From Symsagittifera roscoffensis (taxonomy: Eukaryota > Xenacoelomorpha > Acoela > Convolutidae): a stretch of 60,000 bases of DNA. The notes under the pieces were generated by a model. It did no database searches. It worked only from the letters and a program-made list of their open reading frames with translations, and was not told the DNA's origin. The stretch lies in the NCBI RefSeq assembly GCF_963678635.1, contig NC_087070.1:31351704-31411703 (forward strand), read 5' to 3'. Shown piece after piece: positions 1 to 10,850 of the stretch. Each line of letters starts with the position of its first letter. Within the stretch, counting starts at the first letter, position 1. The position numbers were made by a program, and so were the translations under genes.

Positions 1-1035
1 TAAGTTTGGAGGTAAAATTTGGTTCTGATTTGCTAAAAATCTCAATTTAGAACAAATTTGACGTCCTAAGTTTTCTTTTATTGTTTTAAAAAGTTTCTGA
101 GAGCTGAGTGAATTCAATTTGTTATAAAAATTATGATCTGGGAGGACTTAAGAGTTTCTAGGAAAAATACGGATTGCTTTTGGATTCGGATTTTCTTTGA
201 ATTTCGAAAACTCCAACTCTTTTATGCACATTGGCCGATTTGATTTTCTAAACTCAACACGTTTCTGAAAGATTTTTTAGAAATTCTCAACAATATTAAC
301 AAAAACACGTTTCGACTGACTCAAATTAGTTTGCCTCAAAAAGTGATAGAATATTTGAAACCAGTACAGTTTTTCTTCGAGAATTTTCCGACTTTTGTAC
401 AAACCATCTTTGACAAAATGTGATTATTTTTTGTAAACTTGTGAAAACTGCTGACATGACCGATTTGGGATATCTAATGTGCAATCTATTTTGCCCTTAT
501 AAATAGCGGGCAGTGAAATAAATCAATCTTTCCCGAATTGAGGCAATCTTTTAGTTCTTCTAATACATTTCCGCAGCACAAAACATCATATTTTTCCCAT
601 TTTTTTTTGTTTTTGCTCACCAAAATTTTTTATCGAACATCTAACTTAAAAAAAGATAGTAGAAACATTCAAGATTTCGCTTTGATACGAGCAGACTTGT
701 TTCAGTTTGTGAAAGCAAAAGAGATAGATAACTAAAAATAAGTTGATAATACATCGGAGACAAGAAGAGATGTGGCTCACGAGCAAAATGGTTGTCCCCG
801 ATTTTCTCTCACAACAAATTGATTCTAAAATTTAAAGGACCGATTTGCTCCTGCTGCTGGTTTCGACTTACTTAACAGTTATCGCCCAGTGGGCTGGTAG
901 TGGGAGCGCTTTGCACGCGACGGCGCTCATGCGCCGATGACCACCAGGCGTTTTCATGAACTGCCCGTGTTTTGATATTTCAAGCTTGCAACAAGTGTCA
1001 GCTTGCTGTTGACTGTGAGCATTGAGCCATCCCAA
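1..1035. repeat. Dispersed ~1 kb repeat, copy 1 (left end cut by window)
   Basis: Bases 1-330 match 1693-2033 and bases 330-1035 match 2868-3632 with few differences, so this is one repeat unit present twice within 4 kb. The right third (880-1035) is GC-richer and contains GGGAGCGCTTTGCACGCG. A short stretch near 655-705 (AAACATTCAAGATTTCGC then GATACGAGCAGACTTG) is shared with the 537 bp repeat at 31618-32683. The small open frame at 538-735 is repeated in copy 2 but starts at TTG and looks like simple AT-rich sequence, so I do not call it a gene. The class of element is unknown. Confidence 0.75.
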
Positions 1036-1142
1036 GTAGGTTTTACCGCGCTGTACAAGTACGTTAAAACAATTAAACTCTAAACTTTGAATATTAATTT
1101 TGTGTTATAAGCCCTCAGAAGGTGAATTCAAAATTTCCTAAA

Positions 1143-1280
1143 ATGGGAGATCAATCTTCGACAGCAGAATTAAAGCTGCTGTGCCTTTCTCATGCTTTAG
1201 GAGTCACCAATTGTCATCTTCGGGCTGACGACAGTCGACACAGATGCCACGAGAGGCCAAGATACACACTCAAGAAATAA
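1143..1280 (+). CDS. Possible small coding segment, 45 codons
   Basis: An ATG-to-TAA frame of 45 codons lies in a locally GC-richer patch between two AT-rich repeats. The peptide begins MGDQSSTAELKL and carries a His/Cys/Arg-rich stretch (NCHLRADDSRHRCHERPRY). A possible splice acceptor (CCCTCAG) lies about 30 bases upstream, so it could be a terminal exon rather than a whole gene. I recognise no family. It is short and has no visible polyadenylation signal directly after the stop, so it may be a chance frame. Confidence 0.25.
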   Translation: MGDQSSTAELKLLCLSHALGVTNCHLRADDSRHRCHERPRYTLKK

Positions 1281-1692
1281 TCCCTGAAAGTACGATCTTG
1301 ACTTTTTGAAGCTTTTTTTACTCTTATCGATAATGTAGCACATAGTAGCACATTTCGTTGTACCGCAAAGTCTACGTCTTTGAGTTACTTATATAAGATG
1401 CTGGCAAGTGTTAGTACAAGTTTTGAGCGACTTAAAAGAATGCTTTATGACTTGCGTTCAAAATTTTTTAAAAAAATTTCATTGGCACATTTTGTTTTCT
1501 TAAAATCTAAGTCAATTGGAATAACAACAGTGAGCTATGTGTCTGTAAATTTAATTTCTGAAAATTGAAGAGACTCAAAAACGGCTCATGGCCCGGGTCT
1601 GCTTATGTTTTTTTTGCCGCAACAATCGTGAAAACATGCAAAAACCCTAGCCTAAGGAGTTATATGGTTTTGATTAGGAGACTCTTTTGGTT

Positions 1693-2033
1693 AAATTTGG
1701 AGGTAGCATTTGGTTCTGATTTGTTAAAAATTTCAATTAGAACGAATTTGACGTCCTACGTCTTCTTTTATTGTTTTAAAAAGTTTCTGAGAGCTGAGTG
1801 AATTCAATTTGGTTTAAAAATTATGATCTGGGAGGACCTAAGAGTTTCTAGGAAAAAATATGGATTGCTTTTGGATTCAGATTTTCTTTAAATTTCGAAA
1901 ACTCCAACTCTTTTATGCACACTGGCCGAACTGATTTTCCAAACTCCAAACAAGTTTCTGAAAGATCTTTTTACAAATTCTAAACAATATTAGGAAAACA
2001 CGTTTCGACTGATTCAAATTAGTTTGCTTCAAA
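1693..2033. repeat. Dispersed ~1 kb repeat, copy 2, left part
   Basis: This segment aligns with bases 1-330, sharing for example TTGGAGGTA, CTGGGAGGAC and CACGTTTCGACTGA. The match stops abruptly at 2033 inside the word GCTTCAAA and resumes at about 2868, which defines an insertion between the two halves. Confidence 0.75.
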
Positions 2034-2867
2034 TCAGCGAGGAGCGATTTTTGAGCTGGGCTAATTCGCCGCCTGCGCTAAGTGTTAATGGAAATAGAGA
2101 ATGGAATAAATATCTCAGTTTGTAATTATCTCGTTTTTTTTTGCACGCGCTCCCCTCGTAAAATAACTATATTTTAGTACCAAAGTGCTTTTTGAAAAGT
2201 TTTTGGGTCGCCAAATTGGAGGTTTTTAAATTGTTCTCAAATAGGTGACTCTTTGGGTCAGCAGGGGTCAAAACTTTTGGGTCAGATTGCGAGGAGCTCC
2301 AATTTTTGAAAAAGAGCGATGTCAACCCGACCAACAGAAGTTTCATTTAGTTTTTTTTTTATATGGACGGATACTTCATCTGTCTTATGTTGCAAGGAAC
2401 TTTACAGAATAGATGAAAGTGCATGAACAGTACATATGTTTCTGTGGCATTGCATTTGTTCAATTTATTCATATGGCTCTAAGATCGATGAAACTGTTTA
2501 TCGTTCATACTCAATACGCCAGAACACAAAAACGCTTCGCAATACGCTTCGCAAACACTAGCCAGAACACAGAAAAAACAGCTCTATAAAGTGCAAAAAA
2601 TTGACTATGTCTCTGATTTGATCTGATTTGACCGCCTAGAGACATTGACTCTCACACACTAACCACGCAGCCATGGACGCTTAAAAATTACAATCACTTG
2701 ACACAAATAAAGCAGAGAACAGATGCTTTGAAATTTTAAATGCTCGGATCGTGATTGTAGCAAGAGTGCCACCAATTAAGTTAACACTTTAAGAGAACAC
2801 TTTTATTTGCGAGTTAGGTTAGAAAAGAAAAAGGTTCGTACTAATGCACTACGCTGCTGGCTAGTGT
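2034..2867. mobile_element. ~834 bp insertion inside repeat copy 2
   Basis: Comparison with copy 1 (bases 320-345) shows that 2034-2867 is extra sequence. It starts TCAGCGAGGAGCGATTTTTG and ends GCTGCTGGCTAGTGT. I see no clear inverted repeats at its ends, no long open frame and no convincing target duplication beyond an A-run, so the type of element is unknown. It may be a non-autonomous transposon or a fragment carried in by recombination. Confidence 0.45.
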
Positions 2868-3632
2868 AAAAAAATGATAGAATATTTGCAACCAGTGCAG
2901 TTTTTTCTTCGAGAATTTTCCGACTTTTGTACAAGCCATCTTTGACAAAATTTCATCAATCATGTGAAAATCAATAATGTTCTGAGCTCATATATTTTTT
3001 AAAAATATACCACATGTGATCATTTTTTGTAAATTTGTGAAAACTGCTGACATGGCCGATTTGGGTTATCTAATGTGCAATCTATTTTGCCCTTATAAAT
3101 AGCGTGCAGTGAAACAAATCAATCTTTCCCGAATTGAGGCAACCTTTTAGGTCTTCTGATACGTTTCCGCAGCACAAAACATCATATTTTTCCCATTTTT
3201 TTTTGTTTTTGCTCACCAAAATTTTTTATCGAACATCTAACTTAAAAAAAGATAGTAGAAACATTCAAGATTTCGCTTTGATACGAGCAGACTTGTTTCG
3301 GTTTGTGAAAGCAAAAGAGATAGATAACTAAAATTAAGTTGATAATACATCGGGACAAGAAGAGATGTGGCTCACGAGCAAAATGGTCGTCCCCGATTTT
3401 CTCTCACAACAAATTGATTCTAAAATTTAAAGGACCGATTTCCTCCTGCTGCTGGTTTCGACTTACTTAACAGTTATCGCCCAGTGGGCTGGTAGTGGGA
3501 GCGCTTTGCACGCGACGGCGATCATGCGCCGATGACCGCCAGGCGTTTTCATGAACTGCCCGTGTTTTGATATTTCAAGCTCGCAACACGTGTCAGCTTG
3601 TTGTTGACTGTGAGCATTGAGCCATCCTAAGT
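2868..3632. repeat. Dispersed ~1 kb repeat, copy 2, right part
   Basis: This aligns with 330-1035, including the GC-richer end (3465-3632). The two copies differ at scattered single bases and by an insertion near 2956-3015 that copy 1 lacks. Confidence 0.75.
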
Positions 3633-4006
3633 AATCGAGTTACGAAAGTTGCTGGATTCTCAAAGTAGGACCAAATTTGTCAGTTTTTTCCCAGGACGAA
3701 ATCTGCAGTGGGACGAAATCTGTTCCCTTGGGGCAAAATATGTCCAAAATTGGAATTATGGAATATCGATTGGCTGATATGAAATTATTTAACATGAGTG
3801 GATCTCAATTTTTTTCAAAGGAGTGGATTTCAAAAAATTTTGCAAAATATCGACTTTTAAAAAAGGTATTTCTTTAGCCGGTGAGGAGGTCGCATCTCTT
3901 GAAGTCACCCCTGGATATGTGTTAAGAGTGTTTTAGTTAAAGGAGGTTTGGTAATGGATATCACATAATGGGTTGTGCAATGATCTGTTCTGATCACACA
4001 GCCTAC
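3633..4006. other. Intergenic or intronic, no gene seen
   Basis: AT-rich sequence with a short local repetition of GGACGAAATCTG near 3693-3722. No frame with splice signals was found. A GC-richer patch at 3885-3930 is unassigned. Confidence 0.5.
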
Positions 4007-4105
4007 CTGGTATATTCTAGACTTGGGCACTGTGTGCAGGTAGTCCTTGTCGTGACTCACGTCCACTCTCGTCTTCTTCGGCACCCGACTCCTCCGCTCC
4101 TTCTG
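4007..4105 (-). CDS. Candidate internal coding exon, 33 codons, function unknown
   Basis: Read on the minus strand, a GC-rich 99 bp block runs from an acceptor (TTGATTGTATAG) to a donor (CAG|GTAGGC). It is open in phase 0 at both ends and encodes a basic peptide (QKERRSRVPKKTRVD) followed by VSHDKDYLHTVPKSRIYQ. It stands out sharply in base composition from the surrounding AT-rich DNA. Both boundaries are phase 0, like the exon at 15533-15691 on the same strand, so the two could belong to one gene running leftward. I recognise no domain. It could alternatively be a decayed mobile-element piece. Confidence 0.5.
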
Positions 4106-4272
4106 CTATACAATCAATACTATGTATTATATAATTAGGTGACACTCAATTATGTAACAGGTAATTGTATTTTGCAGCGAGATCAAGAGCGAATCAAGTA
4201 ATGAACACGAGCACAATAATTGACATCATTCAATTAATAAATTATTGATTGAACTTATAGCTTGTTTTTTTT

Positions 4273-4312
4273 TGTGTGTGTGTGTGTGTGCGTGTGTGTG
4301 TGTGTGTGTGTG
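4273..4312. repeat. (TG)n microsatellite
   Basis: About 20 TG dinucleotides with one CG interruption, preceded by a T-run. Confidence 0.95.
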
Positions 4313-6070
4313 ATAGCTTTCACGGGAAACAGAAAAGTACCGAATGTTGGATAATTGTCAATAAACTCAAGGAAATAGAGCAACTTGGGATCAAAGTATT
4401 TTTTTTAAGCTAGAAACCATTCACGTTTTTTTGCGAAAATTGAAGGACGGATTTGTCTTTCTTTTAGCAAATGACTTTGAAAACTTTGAAGTTCAATTCA
4501 AATTCAGTTGCTAAGAAAAGGCGTTAAAACTTTTTAACCTAACGACCTTAATAAGTGTCTTGACTTTCATTTATTGACCTTTTACAATTGAAAATTTAGA
4601 GCAGCAGCTTTGTAAAATGTCAGAAAAAATAAACAAGTTTCTGAAACTAACTGTATTTTGAACTGGTTATCCAGACGAAATCAGGTAACGATAAGCTGAT
4701 GATTCCCAATTTATTGCACTGAAGGCAGGCCGCGTATCAACCGACAGGTGAACAAATTAAATCTAAGTGTGGATCAAAAAATCAAATGTGATATAATTTT
4801 ATACGCCAGCAGTCTTTGATGATCATATCGTATATTATTTATGGGCTGTTCGTGTAAAATATAGCGATGCCTTTAACAATGTAGAATTTATGACTCTTTT
4901 TTATGTAATGTTTTCCCAACTAACGAGCAAAACACAAAAGCAGGTGTTCTCAGCAGATCTTTTTTTTTCTACCAATGATTAATAGCATCAAAACTACTCC
5001 AAGGATGTCATATAGGAGGCTTTTGCATTTCCGAGCAAATTTCAAGATAATTCATATTTCAGTGAAAAAGAAATAGTGTTCTTGAATTTTTTTTCAAGCA
5101 ATCAGTTTTTATGACGCTAAGTAAGTTTATTCCATTTTGGACGTTCACAGGTTTTCACAAATGACTTAATATAAGGAATTAATACTCAATTACTTCAATG
5201 CTTATTTTGTGACCTGTTCCAGAATATAATTTTACTATATTGTTTAGAGCTACAACATCCTTTTTATAATCAATCATAATGATTTAGATACTATTTTTTT
5301 CGAAGAACGCAAAATTAATCCATTATAATTTATTGCAAAGATCTTTTACACCATTATAATTAATTTAAACTATTATACCATCAAAATTTCATTATTCGTT
5401 TAATGTATCAACGTTTCATTTCCTGATATCTTCTATAATTCTCAATTGAAAACATAAATACCAAAAACATTTATTCGCTGAGACTTTGCAATTTTTTTTC
5501 TTTGATTTTTCAGTTTCTCCAAAATCCCTATTTGAATATTTGCGAAGTCAAAATAAGGGCAAAATAAATACATAATAAAACAAAATTTACGGTGAACTTG
5601 ATAATTTGTTGTTCCCTTTATTTGGGCGTGTTCAGTGTTTTTTTTTGTTTTCCCCGCAAAATCAGGTACTACCATCTGAGGGTAGCCAGTGATCCAACAT
5701 ATTAAAAGCCTATCAGTCGTGATTCAAACGACATTTAAAATTTCCAAAAAAACTGTCCCAGTTTCGAAAAAAAACAGGTTCAAATTTTTGATTTTTCGTC
5801 TCATTATGAGCGAGAAAAGCGAGCGACAGGGCTTATTTCGTTTTTAGAAAAGTTGCTACGAGTAATCATCAGAATGGTAAAACATGATACATTGAAAACC
5901 CTTTCAGCCTTGATTTGAACAATTCGAACGACATCAAAAAATCTTCATAGTGTCGAGAAAAACTGGTTTGTTTTTTTTTTGAGTTGTAGTTTAAAATTCG
6001 AACAATTATAGCAAGCAAGCAGAATTTTTATGGAAGGATAGGTCATAGTTGTTTAGTTTTACTTCTGTTT
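4313..6070. other. AT-rich non-coding stretch
   Basis: No supported gene. Possible very short exon-like words near 4676-4745 (AGACGAAATCAG before GTAACG; GCAG, then GCCGCGTATCAACCGACAG before GTGAAC) are too small to call. Confidence 0.5.
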
Positions 6071-6074
6071 TTTA

Positions 6075-6240
6075 CTTTTAGAAGTTTTTTGGGGCGATCT
6101 TAGTTTTTTTTTGTTTTCTTGTCATTTTTGAGAAAATTAATGTCCCATTTGCCTGTTTTCTTTTTGTGATTGTCGGACATGTCTAAGTTCTAGATTTAGC
6201 ACAGATCTTTTTTTCACATCATGCCTATGAAGCGACACCA
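6075..6240. repeat. Dispersed repeat, unoccupied paralogue of the LTR-element site
   Basis: This segment (TTTTAGAAGTTTTTTGGGGC ... CACAGATCTTTTTTTCACAT, then CATGCCTATGAAGCGACACC) is repeated at 6964-7106, where it is interrupted after CACAC by the LTR element and resumes at 8492 (CGCACCATGCCCATGAAACG). It therefore shows what the insertion site looked like before the element arrived. Confidence 0.8.
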
Positions 6241-6741
6241 TATAAATGGTTATAAATACTAGTTTAGAAATGGTTCCAACAGATCAAAAATGCTGTTTTT
6301 GGGCAATTTTTGAAAATTTTTAGCCAAAAATAGCGATTTTTTGTCGAGCGCTCCCCTACAAAATTGAAATTGGTATATATTGCCGCCTTGAAAAAATTTA
6401 GACTGGTCCACCGAAAATGGACATCATTAAATAACGCCAAAGGGGGATCCTTTTGTTGTGAGGGGATCGAATTCCTGAGCCCCTTCCCCCAAAAAATCCG
6501 CTCCTGCTCTCAGTCAAGTTTTTGACTCATCTTCAATTTTGTCTGATTGACTCATCTTCGCTATGTTATTCATTTCCGAGTACAAGTCCTTTAAGACTCT
6601 GTTATTTATCACCCCCTTCCTATTGCAAAAGAGGATCTTGTTAATTCCCCCCATAATAATAGGGGGGGATAGTTAACAAGGTACAAAATTCGTATAAGCT
6701 TGATCGTTCAATTCTTTCTTTATAGGGGGGAGCGGGAGTTG

Positions 6742-6745
<4 letters not shown>

Positions 6746-6784
<39 letters not shown>
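6746..6784. repeat. (GA)n microsatellite with duplicated flank
   Basis: A GA run of about 39 bases. Its left flank (CTTTATAGGGGGGAGCGGG) recurs immediately to the right at about 6789-6808, before the second GA run. Confidence 0.95.
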
Positions 6785-6788
<4 letters not shown>

Positions 6789-6809
6789 TCTTTATAGGGG
6801 GGAGCGGGT

Positions 6810-6812
<3 letters not shown>

Positions 6813-6843
<31 letters not shown>
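6813..6843. repeat. (GA)n microsatellite, second copy
   Basis: A GA run of about 31 bases following the duplicated flank; together with 6746-6784 this looks like a tandem duplication of flank plus microsatellite. Confidence 0.95.
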
Positions 6844-6845
<2 letters not shown>

Positions 6846-6963
6846 CGTTTTAAGGTACCATAGGGGGGAATAGTTTACAAACAAGATACGCAAAAGATGA
6901 TAAATTTGTACGGGATTATCCTCGCAAGGTCGTCAGTTTTAAACATGTGACGCGATGTTATAG

Positions 6964-7106
6964 CTTTTAGAAGTTTTTTGGGGCAATCTTAGTTTTTTTT
7001 GTTTTTCTTTCAATTTGAGAAAATTAATGTCCCATGTGCTTGTTTTGTTTTTGTGATTGTCAGACATGTCTAAATTCTATGTTTAGCACAGATCTTTTTT
7101 TCACAC
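6964..7106. repeat. Dispersed repeat, occupied copy, left part
   Basis: Paralogue of 6075-6220, ending at CACAC directly against the TGTTATCC start of the LTR element. The remainder of the repeat continues after the element from 8492. Confidence 0.8.
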
Positions 7107-7248
7107 TGTTATCCGTACGGATATTATAGCAAAACACCCTTCATGAATGATATAGATTTAGGTGCTAGAACTACCAGTTGGTAAAGATTACATAATATAA
7201 ACTGAACTGACATTGATTAACATATAGAAGTCTGATGATTAAATAAGT
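7107..7248 (+). repeat. 5' LTR, truncated
   Basis: Matches the first ~140 bases of the 334 bp LTR at 8158-8491 with several substitutions; homology ends at GATGATTAAATA, where internal sequence begins by deletion. Confidence 0.8.
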
Positions 7249-7280
7249 ACATTAAACAACAATCGCTGAATCGAAAAGCC

Positions 7281-8080
7281 TTGGGACCACCGATGCTGTT
7301 CAGTACCTTCAACAGAAAACCAAAACTACCACAAAGCCCAAAACAACTAAACAAGTACCCGAAAACGCAGCGGCAACAACAAACAAAACCATCAGGAAAA
7401 ATGAGCCCTAAGAAAAAACCAAAAATTGACCTGACAAAAATCCAATTTGAATGCGACACTTCCCTTTCACTATCGTCAGATACCGACCAGGACGAAAAAA
7501 CACCGTCACCAGATAAACCAGCCACAAAATGAATAGACATAAAAGCCACACCCGAACAAAAATCTCCCGAGATACGACGATCATCAAGACAGAGAAAGGG
7601 CCCACTGGCCACAAAACTGGGAAACGCTATTCCCATAGCTCAAATCTCAAATGCCTCCGAACCTTGTTTGGTAGCACACGTCGAACTCGCTACAGCCGAC
7701 GTCAGTTCCCCAGATCAGCCAGCTGAAAACCAACAAGTCGACGCCAATCCGATACCCGACACCGTCCCGTCACAAATTTCCTCCGAGGAACTCATGTGCA
7801 CAGAAATCCACATGGAAGCGGCAAACCCAGAAAACACAAGATACGAAAGCACAAGCGACAGCACAACGAGAATAAAATTAAGCTCCCGGTACATTCTAGA
7901 CAAACCTCAAACAACAGAGGAATCCTTCAGCAAGAAATTCGAGAGGCAATGAACATACTTCATTCCATTTCATCGGTTCGGGAATTTTCGATGACATTCC
8001 AACGAGAGAAAGAAGACATTACGGAGCAACATGAACAGGTTGGCGCACATACTACGGTACAAGCGGAGAAGAATGCATAA
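7281..8080 (+). pseudogene. Degenerate pol 3' end (integrase tail-like)
   Basis: A frame beginning near 7281 runs with one in-frame TGA (7530-7532) to 7952, then overlaps a second frame ending at 8080. Between 7590 and 7650 it encodes EIRRSSRQRKGP, the Arg/Ser/Lys tail pattern typical of the end of Ty3/gypsy polyproteins. The gypsy element at 15748-24172 has the comparable RRSKRTTKNQGPKRL near its pol end. The rest is hydrophilic and low in recognisable structure. No protease, reverse transcriptase or integrase core remains. The in-frame stop and the frame switch near 7900 indicate decay. Confidence 0.6.
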
Positions 8081-8145
8081 AATGAAAAAGCCACAAAAGC
8101 CATTGGAAAAGAAAAGAAAGGACAAGTGAGATATTCACTTAATCA

Positions 8146-8157
8146 AAAAGAGGGAAA
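8146..8157 (+). other. Polypurine tract
   Basis: AAAAAGAGGGAAA directly precedes the TGTTATCC start of the 3' LTR, the expected position for plus-strand priming. Confidence 0.75.
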
Positions 8158-8491
8158 TGTTATCCGTACGGATATTATAGCAAAACATCCAAATGAATGA
8201 TAAAGATTTAGGTGCTAGAACTACCAGTTGGTAATGATTACATATTATAAACTTAACTGACATTGATTAACATATAGAAGTCTGATGATTAAATACCTAT
8301 TTATACGTAATGACATATGTAGTAGTTCCTATGAGGCACTGTCCCTCAAAAGATTCCAGGTCAGTGTCAGCCAGACTTAAACATAGCAATTTGAATTTAA
8401 GTTATCTTTTCTTGTTTTATTCTTATCTTAACAAAAATCTCCACAAATTCATAACGACATAGATTATAGCTCACCTAACGAAGGTATAACA
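8158..8491 (+). repeat. 3' LTR, 334 bp
   Basis: Complete LTR with TGTTAT...ATAACA ends, followed by the duplicated target CGCAC and the resumed host repeat. Confidence 0.8.
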
Positions 8492-8631
8492 CGCACCATG
8501 CCCATGAAACGGCACTATTATAGGAAAAAAAAGAAAAACTTATGTATCTTATTAAGAATATGGTCGGAACATTCTGTGCTGCTTGCACAGCAACCGGTTC
8601 TCTTTGCTTCAATTTGCCATTGTTTTCATTA

Positions 8632-8733
8632 TTACTCATCGTCTATCCAGGCATCTGGATCTGGACCTGTACCCGGGTCTAGGTCCAGTTTGGATCTTCT
8701 CTTTGGACCGTCTCTCAGGAAGAATATTTTGAG
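8632..8733 (-). CDS. Possible terminal coding exon
   Basis: On the minus strand a GC-rich frame ends at TAA (8632-8634) with an acidic tail, LDLDPGTGPDPDAWIDDE, preceded by a basic RDGPKRRSK. A pyrimidine-rich acceptor (ATTCTTCCTGAG) lies just upstream. The composition is unlike the AT-rich surroundings. No family is recognised and the exact splice point is uncertain. If it is a true last exon, the exon at 4007-4105 further left belongs to another gene. Confidence 0.3.
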   Translation of the reverse strand, partial: LKIFFLRDGPKRRSKLDLDPGTGPDPDAWIDDE

Positions 8734-8739
8734 TTAACT

Positions 8740-9480
8740 GGTCGCGACTGGAGCGAAGAAGAGTAATTTGAATAACTCTCAGTTTAATTTGACAAAACTC
8801 GAATTCTACTTAAAACGGGGGAGGTCAAATTAGGTTTTTTGGAAGAAACACTTCACTATTTACCATTTTTACTGCTTTGTCCGATCACTTTGTTTTCTAA
8901 TTTATACCATATCGCAGAGCGAAATTGGCTATTTTTTACCGGGGAACTTTTCGGGAAACTAAAGCTTTCTAATATTTTTGCAATCAGTGTTTGTTGATTG
9001 GAGCATGAGGTTCGACAAATCTTGTTTCCCAAAAGACTAAAAATTTCAAATGAAGCAAAACCATTAAATTAATTGATTTTGGTGGGCAAAAAAATTTTTT
9101 TTACTCAACCCTGCCTGATAATTTTGACTGAAAGTTTACAGCTTGCTTATGAGCATTTGCTTGACTTCTACTGCGAAAAAAATTAAATTGTGTAAGTTTT
9201 ACCGATAACATTGTCTACACATACGAGCAACAAGACAATATGAAAACATTTTTTAAACGAATTATTCGGATTCCAGAAAAAATTGGAGCTTTCATAGAAT
9301 ACTTTGACCACTGTTGTTGTTCCAAAAATAAAGAAGGTTTTTGATAAAGTATATGTTATTAGTTCATAAACTATTTGAAACTTTTGAAAAGTCTTGTAAT
9401 TGAAAGAGATTCCTGCACCCAGTTTCAAGAGATAATATTTGATTTTATTATGATTTTAGTAGCTGTCTTATTGAAAATGT
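8740..9480. other. AT-rich non-coding stretch
   Basis: No supported gene, RNA or repeat was recognised here. Confidence 0.5.
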
Positions 9481-9959
9481 AAAAAAAGTCTATTATATAA
9501 TCAATTATTAATCATTTATAATCTCTTGAAATCCGTATTAAAGTATGCTAAATTTCAGTTAAAGTATAATCAATTATAATCGATTATTTTGTAAGATATA
9601 ATTCAAGCAATTATAACCGATTATTATCGATTATAATAGGTTTTTTGTACTATTAGATTTATGAAATTTCGAATATCGAAAGTTTTGAAATTTAACATGT
9701 CAAAAAAAACCAAAAAAGCATGAAATGAGTTAGAAATTGAATGGGTTTTAGCATGAGTCATACCAATTAAATATGACCGCCGAAGACGATAGAGCGAGAC
9801 AAAAGTAATCTATTTGATATGAAAAAAAAATTTAGTTACAAAAATTTTAGAAGATACCCTTACATCATAATTCGCCCCCTAAATATTTTTTATTTTTTTT
9901 TTGCTTAAGCCCCGAATTATTTCGATAAAAGGCCCTTAATATAAGCCCCCAACTTAATA

Positions 9960-10061
9960 CACCCAACTCTTCGATAACCCTCTTCACCTGCACCAAACTC
10001 CTGCTCAAGGCACCCAACTCTTCGGTCACCCTCTTCACCTGCACCTACCTTCTGCCCGAGG
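9960..10061 (-). repeat. 51 bp tandem duplication with a 17-residue repeating frame
   Basis: CACCCAACTCTTCG...CTCTTCACCTGCAC occurs at 9960 and 10011, a 51 bp period. On the minus strand one frame stays open and encodes the repeated VQVKRVxEELGxLSRSL, a leucine/valine-spaced pattern compatible with a coiled coil. A possible acceptor (AAGGTAG) precedes it. It may be an exon or merely an open minisatellite. Confidence 0.4.
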
Positions 10062-10404
10062 CACGGAACAAGAGAACAACATATGAGTCGTTAATGATAA
10101 AACTTACTTAATGAATATTGATTAAATCCTTCAACTCGCTTTAAATATGTTTATATTGAATATTCTATCATTATATTCTTTTTTAAATTAATTTTTATAA
10201 TTAATTTTTTCACCAAATTTTTTTTGAAAAAGTCAGGAATTATAACGCCCTATAATCGATTATCAATGGTTTTCTGTATGATCTATAATCAATTATAATG
10301 GATTATAAAAGATTATACTCTCTTGGATAATATCTTGATTATAATCGATTATAATAGATTATAATCTCTTGGAAAATATGACAATTATAATCGAATATTT
10401 TCAT

Positions 10405-10850
10405 GACAAGCAATAGCCATATCTCCTATAAAGACAAACTCGTGAAACTTAACATTTTTCCTTTGTCTCTATACAAAGAGCTTCATGTTGGACTGCTTTT
10501 TGCAAAATACTAGCTGGAAAATTTGACATCGACTGGAGAAGCCATGTAAGCATCACTGACATTGGAAACCGAAGAGCTCAAATGACACGAAATTTCGTCT
10601 GCAAACAAATGCGTCTAAAGAAGTGTGAGTCGGATTTCTGGTTTCGGGCATGTCGTCTTGCTAATCTGTACAACGAATACTTCAAATGTGACGTATTGAC
10701 CCAGAATGCAAAAACAGACTTCTAGGAATGTACACAAAGTTTTTCAAAACTCGCTACAACGAATCAGACACATGCACTTGGCGCATTTTATGCGAATGTA
10801 ACAACTGTAAAGACCTGAAGAAACATACATTTTTAACTGAAAACTAATCT
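10405..10850 (+). pseudogene. LINE (non-LTR retrotransposon) 3' remnant
   Basis: The plus strand encodes YKDKLVKLNIFPLSLYKEL, then GLLFAKILAGKFDIDW, then a run of basic and aromatic residues ending near FRACRLANLYNEYF. This order (a leucine-rich Y-x-x-x-L-x-x-L-x-x-x-P-L-S motif, then a K-I-L-x-G-x-x-D motif) is typical of the region C-terminal to the reverse transcriptase in LINEs of the CR1/Jockey type. A stop near 10725 and a frame change before TKFFKTRYNESDTCTW show decay. The catalytic reverse-transcriptase domain is absent upstream, so this is a 5'-truncated or eroded copy. Confidence 0.6.

Larger units (their letters stand above)
7107..8491 (+). mobile_element. Internally deleted LTR retrotransposon
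   Basis: A direct repeat starting TGTTATCCGTACGG occurs at 7107 and 8158. The right copy runs to GGTATAACA at 8491, giving TG...CA ends with short inverted TGTTAT/ATAACA termini. The element lies inside a dispersed repeat whose empty paralogue is at 6075-6240. The flanks CACAC (7102-7106) and CGCAC (8492-8496) form a 4/5-matching target duplication. The left LTR is cut after about 142 bases and no primer binding site is seen. Only the 3' end of a pol-like region remains inside, so this copy is non-autonomous. Confidence 0.8.

Noticed and set aside
538-735. Repeated 65-codon frame (also 3134-3331)
   Set aside because: Lies in both copies of a dispersed repeat, starts at TTG and shows no coding signature beyond shared descent.
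7217-7636. 139-codon minus-strand frame
   Set aside because: It is antisense to the pol-tail frame of the LTR element at 7107-8491 and has no start context or domain.
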